From contig NZ_CP109907.1 in assembly GCF_033097525.1 (NCBI RefSeq), positions 5,394,001 to 5,458,000 on the forward strand: 64,000 bases of DNA. Reading direction: 5' to 3'. The DNA comes from Sphingobacterium sp. UGAL515B_05 (lineage in GTDB: Bacteria; Bacteroidota; Bacteroidia; Sphingobacteriales; Sphingobacteriaceae). The position numbers were made by a program, and so were the translations under genes. Numbering within the stretch: the first letter of the stretch is position 1; each line of letters opens with the position of its first letter. Of this stretch, positions 34,551-44,562 are shown piece after piece. The notes below the pieces were generated by a model. That model was not told the DNA's origin. It saw nothing but the letters and a program-made list of their open reading frames with translations, and did no database searches.

Positions 34551-36875
34551 CTAAAATTTAAAATTCCAAGTAATCGATGGTATCGTCCCAAACAATGCTA
34601 TCCGATAAATTTCGGTGACATTGGATTGTCCTTCTTTTTCTCTAAAGTCGATCAAATAGGCATTTTTTCGATTATAGGCATTATAGAGACCAAAAGACAA
34701 GCTCGAGTAGCTATTCTTTGTCCGCTTAATATCATAAGTTGCTGCCAAATCCAGGCGGTGATAAGCAGGCATCCGCTGCCCATTTCTTTTATCGTAATAG
34801 AAGATCGTACGATCATCAACAAAATATTTGCCCGCTGGCATCGTCACAGCATCGCCTGTATAGTAGACGAAATTCGCACTTAAATTCCACTTCGGATTTA
34901 ATTGATACTGTCCCACAATAGCTATATTATGCGTTTTGTCCTGACGTGCGTTAAACCATTGACCATCATTAATTTGTTCAAATTGCCGCTCACTTTTGGA
35001 CAAAGTATAACTCAGCCAGCCGCTAAATCGCCCCAGTCTCTTTTTCAGAAACCATTCAATACCGTACGCTCTACCTTTTCCAAACAGCAATTCTCCTTCC
35101 AGCAATTCATTTGCCTGTAGATCGGCACCATTCCTATAATCAATCTGGTTCTTTAAATCTCGGTAATAACCTTCAACAGAGAATTCATATCTGTTGGATG
35201 CAAAATTCCGAAAGTAACCAAGCGAATACTGATTGGATAGCTGGGGTTTAATCGTATTATTGCTCAGTACATATTGATCTGTAGGAAGACTACTGGTTGT
35301 ATTGCTCAATTGATGCAGATACTGAACATTGGTATTAAAAGAAGCCTTTAACGTCGTTAAATCATTGATAACGTAGTTGAAGGAAACGCGAGGTTCCAGA
35401 TAGAAGTACTTTTTACCCAACTTGCCATTTCCCACATAGGTAGAATCTACGGCCTCACCTGCAGAATCGAAGGTATAAAATGTACCCGGCCCCAATGTTG
35501 CGTAAGCGGATGCCCTCAGTCCGTAATTTAATTTTAAACGATCGGTAATAGACCAGTCATCGGTTAAATAAGCAGCAACATCAGCACCCTTGCGATGTTG
35601 AATTTGCAATGAATTCACCTTCGAATCTTCGCCAGCTTCGATACTTGCCGGTCGGATTTCCTGCAAGGCTGCCTGCAATCCAAATTTTAGATTGTGACGG
35701 TCCGAAAGATTGTATTGGAAATCTTGTTTAAAATTATAATTAAAGATGTCTGAACGGATTTTAAAGTTGTTATCATCCTCAATCTTAACCTGATAATTGA
35801 ATTTGCTAAAAATAAGCGTAGTATTGCTAAACAACCTATTGCTCCACACATGGTTCCAGCGCATGGTTGCAGTCGCATTTCCCCAATTGAAGTCAAACAA
35901 ATCATGATAAGCCATCGCATCCTTGCCGAAATATCCAGACAAGTAAAGTGTATTCTTATCATTGATGCGATAATTTAATTTTGCATTGAGGTCATAAAAA
36001 AAGAGCGCACTCTTCTTAATATTCTCATCACTTGAAAGCTTTAAGAAAAGGTCAGCATAAGTACGTCTACCGGAGATCATAAATGAGCTCTTGCCTTTTT
36101 GAATCGGCCCCTCCAGTTTAAGCCTCGAAGCGATAAGCCCCAACCCACCTTCCACATTGAAATGCTGATTATTTCCATCCAGGGTTGTTATTTCCATTAC
36201 CGAGGATATTTTACCTCCATATTGAGCTGGAACGCCCCCCTTATAGAAATTAACATCCTTGATCGCATCAGAATTAAATGTTGAGAAAAAACCGAACAAG
36301 TGCGAGCTATTATATACAGGCGCTTCGTCCAATAAGATTAGATTTTGGTCGCCACCACCGCCACGCACGTAAAAATTACTGCTTCCTTCACCACCACTGG
36401 TCACTCCCGGAAATAGCTGAATGGTTTTTAGAATATCCTTTTCCCCAAATAATACAGGAACCTTTTCAATTTCTTTTGGACTGAACTGGGTAAGCCCGGG
36501 AGTCAGATCCTTAATGGATTTCCGTCTATTTCCTGTTACCGTCACTTCCGCCAGTTGATTTTCTTCTGGCACCAACTGAATAATATACGTAGAGTCCTTA
36601 TCAAATTGAACAGAGAATACTTTGGTCTTATAACCTACAGAAGAAACCTCCATCGGTTTGCTTCCATCACGAAGCGACAAGCTAAAAAAACCATATTTAT
36701 TTGAAGCGGTGGATTTCTTTTCAGTATCATTTCGTATTACGGCACCAATAATATTTTCACCACTAATACTGTCCCTAACGAACCCAGAAATAGACTTAGA
36801 CTGTTGGCTATATGCCTGCTGCACGCAGAACAAAATGGAAGAAAAACAAAAAACAACCTTTATAGGCTTAAACAT
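34551..36875 (-). CDS. TonB-dependent receptor with carboxypeptidase-regulatory-like domain
   Basis: The 774-residue protein has a signal peptide (ending QAYSQQ) and an N-terminal beta-sandwich domain (residues 27-110, SISGFVRDSISGENIIGAVI). A plug (FPGVTSGGEGSSNFYVRGGGGDQNLILLD) and a barrel follow. It imports an unknown ligand, working with the DUF4249 lipoprotein encoded 6 bp downstream. No regulator is adjacent. The C-terminus ends in the aromatic-rich ITWNFKF expected of outer-membrane barrels. Confidence 0.93.
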   Translation of the reverse strand: MFKPIKVVFCFSSILFCVQQAYSQQSKSISGFVRDSISGENIIGAVIRNDTEKKSTASNKYGFFSLSLRDGSKPMEVSSVGYKTKVFSVQFDKDSTYIIQLVPEENQLAEVTVTGNRRKSIKDLTPGLTQFSPKEIEKVPVLFGEKDILKTIQLFPGVTSGGEGSSNFYVRGGGGDQNLILLDEAPVYNSSHLFGFFSTFNSDAIKDVNFYKGGVPAQYGGKISSVMEITTLDGNNQHFNVEGGLGLIASRLKLEGPIQKGKSSFMISGRRTYADLFLKLSSDENIKKSALFFYDLNAKLNYRINDKNTLYLSGYFGKDAMAYHDLFDFNWGNATATMRWNHVWSNRLFSNTTLIFSKFNYQVKIEDDNNFKIRSDIFNYNFKQDFQYNLSDRHNLKFGLQAALQEIRPASIEAGEDSKVNSLQIQHRKGADVAAYLTDDWSITDRLKLNYGLRASAYATLGPGTFYTFDSAGEAVDSTYVGNGKLGKKYFYLEPRVSFNYVINDLTTLKASFNTNVQYLHQLSNTTSSLPTDQYVLSNNTIKPQLSNQYSLGYFRNFASNRYEFSVEGYYRDLKNQIDYRNGADLQANELLEGELLFGKGRAYGIEWFLKKRLGRFSGWLSYTLSKSERQFEQINDGQWFNARQDKTHNIAIVGQYQLNPKWNLSANFVYYTGDAVTMPAGKYFVDDRTIFYYDKRNGQRMPAYHRLDLAATYDIKRTKNSYSSLSFGLYNAYNRKNAYLIDFREKEGQSNVTEIYRIALFGTIPSITWNFKF

Positions 36876-36910
36876 AATCGAGTGAAGTCAAAAATTTTGC
36901 TGAAAATAAT

Positions 36911-36937
36911 AAAAAAGCCTTACAATTTGTAAGGCTT
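36911..36937 (-). terminator. Rho-independent terminator after the esterase gene
   Basis: Arms AAGCCTTAC and GTAAGGCTT surround a short loop, with an A6 run on the left that gives a U-run on the minus strand. Confidence 0.82.
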
Positions 36938-37012
36938 AATAATAAGTTTATAATTTGTTAGTTAAGGTCTCTGTTTAACAAAAATAGCATTTTATTCATT
37001 TATGCCAAATTT

Positions 37013-37939
37013 TTATCCATTTTTCTTTTCACTTTTCTTTGCTTGATCAAAATATCCTTTAAAAAAAGCCATTTGATAAACTATTGAACGTGACCAGTAC
37101 TCCCAATTGTGCCCGCCTTCACTTGTAATAAAAGTATGATTTATATTATGGTACATTAATTTATCGTGCAATGCAACATTAACAGTGTAGAAAAAATCTT
37201 CCTTACCGCAGTCGATGATTAAGCGAAGTTTATTGTTGACTAATTTAGGAACCATATTAATAACAACACGATTATCCCATTCTTGCGGTACATCAGCGTA
37301 ATTTCCAATGCGATCTTTAATTTCCCAGTTTAAGGGAAAAGGTCTAAAATCTACTCCACCAGCTGTACTTCCTGCAGCGCCGTAGCTATCCTGATGTTTT
37401 ATGGCCAGAGACAGCGCACCGTGCCCCCCCATACTTAAACCACTAATTGCCCTTCCGCTCCGATCCTTGATCGTCGAATAGTGCTGATCCATATAATCGA
37501 TCAGCTCTTTGGACACAAAAGTTTCATATTGGTAATTTTTATTATTCGCAACATCCCAGTACCAGCTTCCAAAACCACCGTCAGGACATACCACCATATA
37601 ACCATATTGATCTGCCAATGTGCTTATACTGGAATTCTTGACCCAATTACTGTAATTACCGGAATAACCATGCAACAGGTAGAGGACGGGATAGCTGACT
37701 TTGTTCGAGTAACTTTGAGGAAGAATTACGACAGTCTTAATTGCCTTTCCCATGGATGGGCTCTGAATGGACAAGGTGTCCACTTTGGCAGCAAAGGCGT
37801 TCGTGAGGGTACATAAAAATAAAACGAAGGCAATTAACATAAGCCTAATACCTCTTGAACAAAATAGGCAGTTTTTGATAGGCTCGGTTTGATGAAAATT
37901 ATGCAGCGAATAACTGAAAATAGGTCTAGTGTTTATCAT
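37013..37939 (-). CDS. Secreted alpha/beta-hydrolase esterase (esterase D-like)
   Basis: The product has 308 residues from the ATG at 37939, which lies 4 bp after the upstream stop. A TTG at 37960 and an ATG at 37840 are alternatives; the latter would start directly at the hydrophobic segment MLIAFVLFLCTLTNAFA. The hydrolase domain shows LLHGYSGNYSNW, the nucleophile elbow GLSMGGHGAL, a GKEDFF acid region and GGHNWEYW with the catalytic His. It resembles feruloyl/acetyl-esterase-type enzymes. Substrate unknown. Confidence 0.85.
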   Translation of the reverse strand: MINTRPIFSYSLHNFHQTEPIKNCLFCSRGIRLMLIAFVLFLCTLTNAFAAKVDTLSIQSPSMGKAIKTVVILPQSYSNKVSYPVLYLLHGYSGNYSNWVKNSSISTLADQYGYMVVCPDGGFGSWYWDVANNKNYQYETFVSKELIDYMDQHYSTIKDRSGRAISGLSMGGHGALSLAIKHQDSYGAAGSTAGGVDFRPFPLNWEIKDRIGNYADVPQEWDNRVVINMVPKLVNNKLRLIIDCGKEDFFYTVNVALHDKLMYHNINHTFITSEGGHNWEYWSRSIVYQMAFFKGYFDQAKKSEKKNG

Positions 37940-37943
37940 AAAT

Positions 37944-38825
37944 TTATTGATTTCTTTCAAAAAAATAAAGATAGGATTTTAAACCAAATGGACGCTCGCT
38001 AATTGTATAAAATCCATTTCCCTTGCTATCGAAAGCTATCGCTTCCCCTTGTGGCTCCACCTGATAAGGCAGAATAGCTGGCTTTTGTTGGAGTACCTGT
38101 TTCCAGGATTCACTCCGGTTCCTCTGCCAATAGAAAATATGGGTAATATTCTTTACAAGCAACTGTGTACCGGTCGGATTTATAGCGGCAGCAGTAGCAA
38201 AAGTAAATGGGAGCTCCGCTACGCTATTTAAGGTAAAATACTGCTGTTTAGAATTTGTAAATACCGCTGCCGAATAAACAGTCGATCGAAATTCACGTTT
38301 AGATATTACATACAACATTTTGTCTATTGGATCAATCATAATCGATTCGGCATCTAGACGTTTCTGGCCCGGAAATTTAAGAAAGATAGGCCGAATTGAC
38401 TTTTTCGGAATAAGCCCAGGATCATCAGCCTGGGGCTCAGGAAATACATACAGGCATGTCCAGGTTCTTTTCCCGGTATTATTTCCGATGTCCGCAAGGA
38501 CGAGAAAATAGGTGTCCCCAATTTTCACCCGATCGATATCCTCACAGTCGACGACAGATACCCCTTCGAGTGAAAACGTCTTCAGTAGTTTGGCCTGACG
38601 ATCGATTAAATAAATAGTTGCACCATCACCACTATCATTATGCACCCAAAAATTGCCCTCCCGATAAGCCGGTGTGATACCCGACACCTCTTTCAGTTGG
38701 GGATCCGTCAATTCCCCAAGGGCAATTTGCGTTTTAAAATAATCCTTCCTATTTTGGCTGTAAACCTGCAGACTTAACAGAGAAAATACAAGTAGCAGGC
38801 ACAGATTCACCCGTGCAATATTCAT
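37944..38825 (-). CDS. Secreted beta-propeller-like protein of unknown function
   Basis: The 293-residue protein has a signal peptide (ending SLQVYSQ) and repeated beta-strand blocks (FWVHNDSGDGATIYLID, FLVLADIGNN, KMLYVISKREF, GNGFYTISERPFG) suggesting a propeller. Similar proteins are annotated only as hypothetical or SdiA-regulated-like, and I make no functional claim. It is probably cotranscribed with the esterase gene, which starts 4 bp after its stop. It is divergent from the META-domain gene, with 39 bp between starts. Confidence 0.7.
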   Translation of the reverse strand: MNIARVNLCLLLVFSLLSLQVYSQNRKDYFKTQIALGELTDPQLKEVSGITPAYREGNFWVHNDSGDGATIYLIDRQAKLLKTFSLEGVSVVDCEDIDRVKIGDTYFLVLADIGNNTGKRTWTCLYVFPEPQADDPGLIPKKSIRPIFLKFPGQKRLDAESIMIDPIDKMLYVISKREFRSTVYSAAVFTNSKQQYFTLNSVAELPFTFATAAAINPTGTQLLVKNITHIFYWQRNRSESWKQVLQQKPAILPYQVEPQGEAIAFDSKGNGFYTISERPFGLKSYLYFFERNQ

Positions 38826-38864
38826 GTTTAAAGATACGTTTTTATTGATATTTACATTCTAATT

Positions 38865-39758
38865 ATGAAGAAGCCTTCCAGATACAGTTCATTGCTCCTT
38901 TTTTTAACACTCTTACTCCCCTGTCAAAGCTTACTTGCCCAGAGCTCTTCATTTCGCGTAAAAGTAAAATCAGGTCTTCAGCAAACACCGCCGTATCTTG
39001 TCAAATACTACAACAGCAAAGATTGGGAGAAATTCTATGCCGAAATCTTGCAATTTGATTATGACCCCAAATTTGACTACGACATCAGGATCCTCAAACG
39101 TCAAAACGGTTCACATTCGACATATACCTTAGCCAAAACGATTACAAAATCACTATCGGAAAATACAGCGGTGGCCACATGGGAAGTTGGAGAAAACTAC
39201 GTGAATGCCCAGAGCCTTGGCAAACTGAAATGTCTGCAGGTAAAATCTGACAAAAGGAATAAATGGGAATACCTCACGTCAACAATTCAAGGTTTCGATT
39301 ACAAGGAAGGCTACCGTTACCGTATTCGTGTAAAACAAACGAAACAAAAAGATACAGACTCCGTCAGTTATAGTTTAATTGAAGTCCTGTCGAAAGAACG
39401 TGCAAATGAACTGCCCAGTGTGGCCGCATTTCTTGCTCGTTTTAAATGGAATCTACTTCAGCTAAATGGAAAGGATGTCAGCTCCAGCAAAGCAAGTATC
39501 GGGTTCGATGCCAAAAATAGCACGATTACCGGCACAACGGGATGCAATAATTTTTGGGGAAATTTTGCCATTAAAGACGATAAAATCAGCTTTCTACATC
39601 TAGCAAGCACCATGCGCGCCTGCAATGGGATAAATATCGAAAATGACTTTTTTCAAATTTTTGAACAAAAACAAATTCAATTTGACATAGCCGAACAAAC
39701 CTTAAATTTATATAACGACAGAAAACTAGTAATGATTTTTGGGTTGGAGCGAGAATAA
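38865..39758 (+). CDS. DUF4377 x2 - META domain secreted protein
   Basis: This 297-residue protein has a signal peptide (ending SLLAQ) and two successive repeats resembling DUF4377. The first is about residues 26-95 (LVKYYNSKDWEKFYAEILQF). The second is about 105-175 (CLQVKSDKRNKWEYLTSTIQGF). A C-terminal META domain (about 190-297) contains the hallmark TTGCNNFWGNF and STMRAC. META domains occur in HslJ-like heat-shock and motility proteins of the envelope. The protein is likely periplasmic or outer-membrane-associated. Function unknown. Confidence 0.82.
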   Translation: MKKPSRYSSLLLFLTLLLPCQSLLAQSSSFRVKVKSGLQQTPPYLVKYYNSKDWEKFYAEILQFDYDPKFDYDIRILKRQNGSHSTYTLAKTITKSLSENTAVATWEVGENYVNAQSLGKLKCLQVKSDKRNKWEYLTSTIQGFDYKEGYRYRIRVKQTKQKDTDSVSYSLIEVLSKERANELPSVAAFLARFKWNLLQLNGKDVSSSKASIGFDAKNSTITGTTGCNNFWGNFAIKDDKISFLHLASTMRACNGINIENDFFQIFEQKQIQFDIAEQTLNLYNDRKLVMIFGLERE

Positions 39759-39764
39759 AAAAAC

Positions 39765-39789
39765 ACCCAAAGTCTGGGAGACTTTGGGT
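39765..39789 (+). terminator. Hairpin terminator after the META-domain gene
   Basis: Arms ACCCAAAGTC and GACTTTGGGT with a 5-nt loop begin 6 bp after the stop. The T-run after it is weak (TATCTTA), while the A-run before it is strong. Confidence 0.65.
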
Positions 39790-40011
39790 ATCTTAGCCAT
39801 ATTATTAACCTATTTTATGAAAAGTATTTATGCCATTTGGAAATGACATAAACAAATATGTGAAATAAATCGGAAACAATCGAAAGCATAATAATATTTT
39901 AACAAAATTTTAACATTTCAAAAAACAATGAGACAAATGGTCATATAAATGATTCATTTAGTCATATCCCAATCAAATCTATCCCGTACCTTACAAGTTT
40001 AAACCGACATA

Positions 40012-40965
40012 ATGATTAAAACATTTTTAACATCGACAACCTTACTTTTAACCGCGACACTTTTTGCCCAGAAGAATCCTGTTATCACGGGAAACTACGC
40101 TGATCCTGAAGGCATTATCTATGGTAATAAATATTGGATATTCCCAACCTATTCGGCGCCTTATGAAGAGCAGATATTCTTTGACGCGTTTTCATCTTCC
40201 GATTTGGCCACCTGGACAAAACATAGCCGTATCTTGGAGAACAGCAACGTTAAATGGGCGAAAAAAGCCATGTGGGCACCTGCAGTATTGGAAAACAAGG
40301 GCAAATATTATCTGTTTTTCGGAGCCAATGATGTGCATCAGGGAGAGATCGGAGGCATTGGGGTCGCTGTGGCTGACAAGCCAGAAGGCCCTTATACCGA
40401 CCTATTGGGCAAACCCCTAATCAACGATATTATCAATGGCGCTCAGCCGATAGATCAGTTTGTTTTCAAAGATAAAGACGGCACTTTCTACATGTATTAT
40501 GGCGGTTGGAAGCACTGCAATATGGTCAAACTCAAACCAGATTTCACAGGTTTGCTCCCTTTTGATGATGGTACCTTTTACAAGGAAATCACCCCTAAGG
40601 ATTACGTCGAAGGACCGTTTATGTTTATAAAAGATGGAAAATATTATTTCATGTGGTCGGAAGGCGGCTGGACAGGCCCCGACTACAAAGTCGCTTATGC
40701 CATCGCCGACTCGCCCTTTGGCCCTTTTGAGCGCATCGGGACAATATTGGAACGGGATCCCGAGGTAGCCGTTGGCGCGGGTCATCATTCGGTTATCAAA
40801 GTACCCAACAAGGACAAATATTTTATTGTCTATCACCGTAGACCGCTTGGCAAAGATGGAGCGAACGAGCGAGTAACTTGCATCGAAGAAATGAAATTTG
40901 ACAAAAACGGACATATCATACCTGTTAAGATGACCTTTACAGGTGTCAAACATCCATTAAACTAG
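40012..40965 (+). CDS. Secreted glycoside hydrolase family 43 enzyme
   Basis: The 317-residue protein has a short signal peptide (ending LFAQ) and a five-bladed GH43-type propeller. The catalytic base is the Asp in GNYADPEGI, the middle Asp is in DQFVFKDKDGTFYM, and the general acid Glu is in YVEGPFMF. GGWTGPDYKVAYA and GAGHHSV follow. It probably cleaves arabinose or xylose residues from plant polysaccharides. It is a single gene with a terminator behind it and no SusCD pair nearby. Confidence 0.9.
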   Translation: MIKTFLTSTTLLLTATLFAQKNPVITGNYADPEGIIYGNKYWIFPTYSAPYEEQIFFDAFSSSDLATWTKHSRILENSNVKWAKKAMWAPAVLENKGKYYLFFGANDVHQGEIGGIGVAVADKPEGPYTDLLGKPLINDIINGAQPIDQFVFKDKDGTFYMYYGGWKHCNMVKLKPDFTGLLPFDDGTFYKEITPKDYVEGPFMFIKDGKYYFMWSEGGWTGPDYKVAYAIADSPFGPFERIGTILERDPEVAVGAGHHSVIKVPNKDKYFIVYHRRPLGKDGANERVTCIEEMKFDKNGHIIPVKMTFTGVKHPLN

Positions 40966-40993
40966 TGGAATTGCTACACTTTTTGCAAACAAC

Positions 40994-41033
40994 AAAAAAG
41001 AAGCCCAGATCAAACGAACTGGGCTTCTTTTTT
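40994..41033. terminator. Bidirectional terminator between GH43 gene and icd
   Basis: Arms AAAAAAGAAGCCCAG (40994-41008) and CTGGGCTTCTTTTTT (41019-41033) are perfectly complementary; the tracts serve both convergent genes. Confidence 0.9.
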
Positions 41034-41050
41034 ATGAAAACAATTACTGC

Positions 41051-43270
41051 TTAAATGCTAGAAATTGCATTATTCAATGTTTCAGAAGGACGCATTGCTT
41101 TCGCAGCCAATTCATCATTCGGGAAATAGTAGCCACCGATGTTTTGTGCATGCCCCTGAGCCGCGATCAATTCTTCATTGATTTTCGCTTCATTTTCTGT
41201 TAACACATTTGCAACCGTCGCAAATCTCTCAGCTAATTCCGCATCTTTTGTTTGCGCTGCCAAAGCCTGCGCCCAGTATAATGTCAAGTAGAAATGCGAC
41301 CCACGGTTATCGATCTGACCAACTCTACGTGCCGGAGACTTGTCATTAGCCAAGAATTTCTCTGTAGCTTCATCCAATGTCTCCGCCAACACCAACGCTT
41401 TCGGGTTATTTTGTGTTTGAGACAAGTGCTCCAAAGAAGCACCAAGTGCCAAGAATTCACCCAATGAATCCCAACGCAAGTAACCTTCTTGCAGGAATTG
41501 CTCTACGTGTTTCGGAGCCGAACCACCAGCACCTGTTTCAAATAAACCACCACCATTCATCAATGGAACGATCGACAACATCTTAGCTGATGTACCCACT
41601 TCTAAGATCGGGAATAAATCCGTCAAATAATCACGTAATACGTTACCAGTCACGGAAATAGTATCTTCGCCTTTACGAATACGTTCCAAAGAGAATTTCG
41701 TCGCATCAATCGGAGATAAAATACGAATATCCAAACCAGTTGTATCAAAGTTTGGCAAGTATTTTTCTACTTTTTTAATGATTTCTCTATCATGTGCACG
41801 GTTTTCATCCAACCAGAATACAGCAGGTGTCTCAGATAAACGAGCGCGATTCACAGCCAATTTCACCCAGTCCTGAATCGGAGCATCTTTCGTTTGACAC
41901 ATACGGAAGATATCTCCTGTCTCTACTTTTTGCTCCATGAAAACATTTCCTTCCGCATCAACAACGCGAATAACTCCGTTTCCTGCAGCTTGAAAAGTTT
42001 TATCATGGGATCCGTATTCCTCAGCTTTTTGCGCCATCAAACCAACGTTTGGCACAGAGCCCATTGTTTTTGGATCTAGAGCACCATGTTCCTTACAGTC
42101 TTCAATTGTCGCTTCGTAAACGCCAGCGTAACAACGATCAGGAACCATAGCAATCGTATCTTCTTCTTGACCTTCTTTATTCCACATCTTACCACCGATA
42201 CGGATCATTGCTGGCATAGAAGCGTCAATAATTACATCAGAAGGCACGTGGAAATTTGTAATGCCTTTATCCGAATTTACCATCGCTAAAGCAGGACCAT
42301 TTGCGATAGCAGCGTCAATAGCAGCTTTCACTTCAGCCTCTTTTGCATGACCTGCGATTTTAGCATAAACCTCGCCTAAACCGTTATTTTTATTGATACC
42401 CAGTTCTTTGAACAAATCGCCATATTGCGCAAAAACATCCGCAAAATAAGTTTCAACAACAGCACCAAATATAATCGGATCAGAAACTTTCATCATTGTT
42501 GCCTTTAAATGTGCAGACAACAATACCCCTGCGGCTTTTGCTTCAGCGATAGCATCAGCTACAAAAGCTTTCAATGCAGTTAAGCTCAACGTTGAAGAAT
42601 CAATAACTTCACCCGCTTTCAATGCAGAAAGTCCTTTTAATTCTGTTACTGCACCTTGCTCATCAACAAACTCAATTTTGAATTGGCCTTCATTTTCAAC
42701 GGTTACCGACTGTTCTGAACCGTAGAAATCACCTGAAGTCATGGATGACACCTTTGTTTTGGAATCTTTCGCCCAAGCACCCATTTTATGTGGATTTGCT
42801 TTTGCATAATTCTTAACTGCTTTAGGTGCACGGCGATCTGAGTTTCCTTCACGTAATACAGGATTTACAGCAGAACCCAATACCTTTGCATACTTAGCTT
42901 TGGCTGACTTTTCTTCATCTGTGGTCGCTTCATCAGGATAGTTCGGAACAGCGTATCCTGCTTGCTGTAATTCAGCGATAGCACCTTTTAACTGCGGAAT
43001 TGATGCGGAGATATTCGGTAATTTAATGATGTTTGCTTCAGGAGTTGTTGCCAACTGACCCAACTCAGCCAATGCATCAGCAATTTTTTGATCTTCTTTT
43101 AAAAATTCTGGAAAGCTAGCAAGAATACGGCCTGCTAAAGAGATATCTCTCAATTCAACATCGATACCAGCTGTAGCTGTAATCGCTTGAACGATAGGCA
43201 AAAACGAATAAGTCGCTAATAAAGGAGCTTCATCTGTTTTTGTCCAAACAATTTTTGATTTGTTTGACAT
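41051..43270 (-). CDS. icd: Monomeric NADP-dependent isocitrate dehydrogenase
   Basis: The 739-residue protein matches the large monomeric IDH type in length. Segments include the start KIVWTKTDEAPLLATYSFLP, the substrate-binding LREGNSDRRAP, PSDVIIDASMPAMIR, and LTLYWAQALA near the end. It oxidises isocitrate to 2-oxoglutarate with NADP+ in the TCA cycle. It is a single gene, convergent with GH43 and divergent from an aldo/keto reductase 273 bp away. Confidence 0.96.
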   Translation of the reverse strand: MSNKSKIVWTKTDEAPLLATYSFLPIVQAITATAGIDVELRDISLAGRILASFPEFLKEDQKIADALAELGQLATTPEANIIKLPNISASIPQLKGAIAELQQAGYAVPNYPDEATTDEEKSAKAKYAKVLGSAVNPVLREGNSDRRAPKAVKNYAKANPHKMGAWAKDSKTKVSSMTSGDFYGSEQSVTVENEGQFKIEFVDEQGAVTELKGLSALKAGEVIDSSTLSLTALKAFVADAIAEAKAAGVLLSAHLKATMMKVSDPIIFGAVVETYFADVFAQYGDLFKELGINKNNGLGEVYAKIAGHAKEAEVKAAIDAAIANGPALAMVNSDKGITNFHVPSDVIIDASMPAMIRIGGKMWNKEGQEEDTIAMVPDRCYAGVYEATIEDCKEHGALDPKTMGSVPNVGLMAQKAEEYGSHDKTFQAAGNGVIRVVDAEGNVFMEQKVETGDIFRMCQTKDAPIQDWVKLAVNRARLSETPAVFWLDENRAHDREIIKKVEKYLPNFDTTGLDIRILSPIDATKFSLERIRKGEDTISVTGNVLRDYLTDLFPILEVGTSAKMLSIVPLMNGGGLFETGAGGSAPKHVEQFLQEGYLRWDSLGEFLALGASLEHLSQTQNNPKALVLAETLDEATEKFLANDKSPARRVGQIDNRGSHFYLTLYWAQALAAQTKDAELAERFATVANVLTENEAKINEELIAAQGHAQNIGGYYFPNDELAAKAMRPSETLNNAISSI

Positions 43271-43543
43271 AGTAATCTATTAGAAATATGTTTAATTTTT
43301 AATGCTATGTGAAATCATTGAAAAATCTGAATTTCTCAAAAATTCGCCTAAAGATAAGAATTAATGCCATAATTAACGAGGAATTGTACCCCTTTTGACA
43401 ATAAAATTGTGAAAATAAATATATTTTGGCAATACAGAATAAGTCGCTTCACCTCCACCCAAAAGTATTCCTCTTGACATTTCAGTGACGGGATACTACA
43501 GGCGAAATCCTATTTTAGCTCAAATTAAAAAACACAACTGACA

Positions 43544-44383
43544 ATGAAAACATTCAAATTGAACAATGGAGTTGAAATTCCGGCAATTGGATTTGGAACT
43601 TGGCAAATTCCCGAGGGCGAAGAAGCTTATCAGGCAGTTAAAGAAGCTCTTGCCGCTGGATACACACATATTGACACCGCAGCTATCTATGGAAACGAAA
43701 AGAGTGTTGGAAAGGCTATAAAAGACAGTGGTATAGATCGTAATTTACTGTTTATTACAACAAAACTCTGGAACACCGAACGTGGATACGATAAGACAAT
43801 TGCTGCATTTGAACAATCGCTCAATGATCTGCAATTGGATTACCTCGATCTTTACCTGATTCACTGGCCAGCCAACGAAACACAATTCGCAAACTGGGCT
43901 GACATCAACGCCGATACCTGGCGCGCTTTTGAATTTCTATATCAACAGGGAAAAATAAAAGCGATCGGTGTGAGTAATTTTCCAAAAGACTATCTCGCTA
44001 AATTATTGGAGTCAGCGACAATCGTACCTGCCGTGAACCAAATTGAATTTCATCCGGGTTATCTTCAGGAAGATACCGTGGCACTCTGCCAATCCAATGA
44101 CATCCTTGTTCAGGCTTGGTCACCGCTGGGTTCGGGCAGAATATTGCAGGATGAAACACTCGTTGCACTGGCTAAGGAAAAGAATACAAGTGTTGGACAA
44201 CTCTGTATCAAATTTGCCTTATCTCAGGGCATCTTGCCGTTGCCAAAATCAACCAATCCCGATAATATAAAACGAAATTTAGCTATCGACGATTTTGAGC
44301 TGACAGCAAGCGATATCAAAACTATCCTCGAACTCCCTCAAATGGGTTTTTCCGGATCAGACCCTAAAAAAGTCGCTTTTTAA
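43544..44383 (+). CDS. Aldo/keto reductase (AKR5-like)
   Basis: A 279-residue reductase with the full AKR motif set: GFGTWQIPEGEEAYQAV, HIDTAAIYGNEKSVGKAI (catalytic Asp and Tyr), TTKLWN (Lys), and YLIHWP (His). GVSNF and the C-terminal LPKSTNPDNIKRNLAI complete it. It reduces aldehydes or ketones with NADPH. It is followed, after 179 bp, by an AraC-family gene on the same strand. Substrate unknown. Confidence 0.92.
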   Translation: MKTFKLNNGVEIPAIGFGTWQIPEGEEAYQAVKEALAAGYTHIDTAAIYGNEKSVGKAIKDSGIDRNLLFITTKLWNTERGYDKTIAAFEQSLNDLQLDYLDLYLIHWPANETQFANWADINADTWRAFEFLYQQGKIKAIGVSNFPKDYLAKLLESATIVPAVNQIEFHPGYLQEDTVALCQSNDILVQAWSPLGSGRILQDETLVALAKEKNTSVGQLCIKFALSQGILPLPKSTNPDNIKRNLAIDDFELTASDIKTILELPQMGFSGSDPKKVAF

Positions 44384-44562
44384 GGACGGTAATACAAAAT
44401 TTATGGAGTCGCTCTAAGGCTGCTCCATAAATCAATCCTATATTGCAGAGCTTCTAGCACAAAAGTATCTGATTGCCCCCTTTTTCTAAACAGTATATAA
44501 CAATTTTTTGCTATTATAGCGGTAAAGTTGCCTACGCTATTCCTTACTTTTTTATTGAAAAA

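Noticed and set aside
37840..37939. Esterase start at the ATG at 37840
   Set aside because: It would give a signal peptide without a positive n-region. The ATG at 37939 sits 4 bp after the upstream stop and was preferred, although the choice is uncertain.
40417..40953. 178-aa open frame on the minus strand
   Set aside because: It is antisense to the GH43 gene, whose plus-strand frame carries the signal peptide and catalytic motifs.
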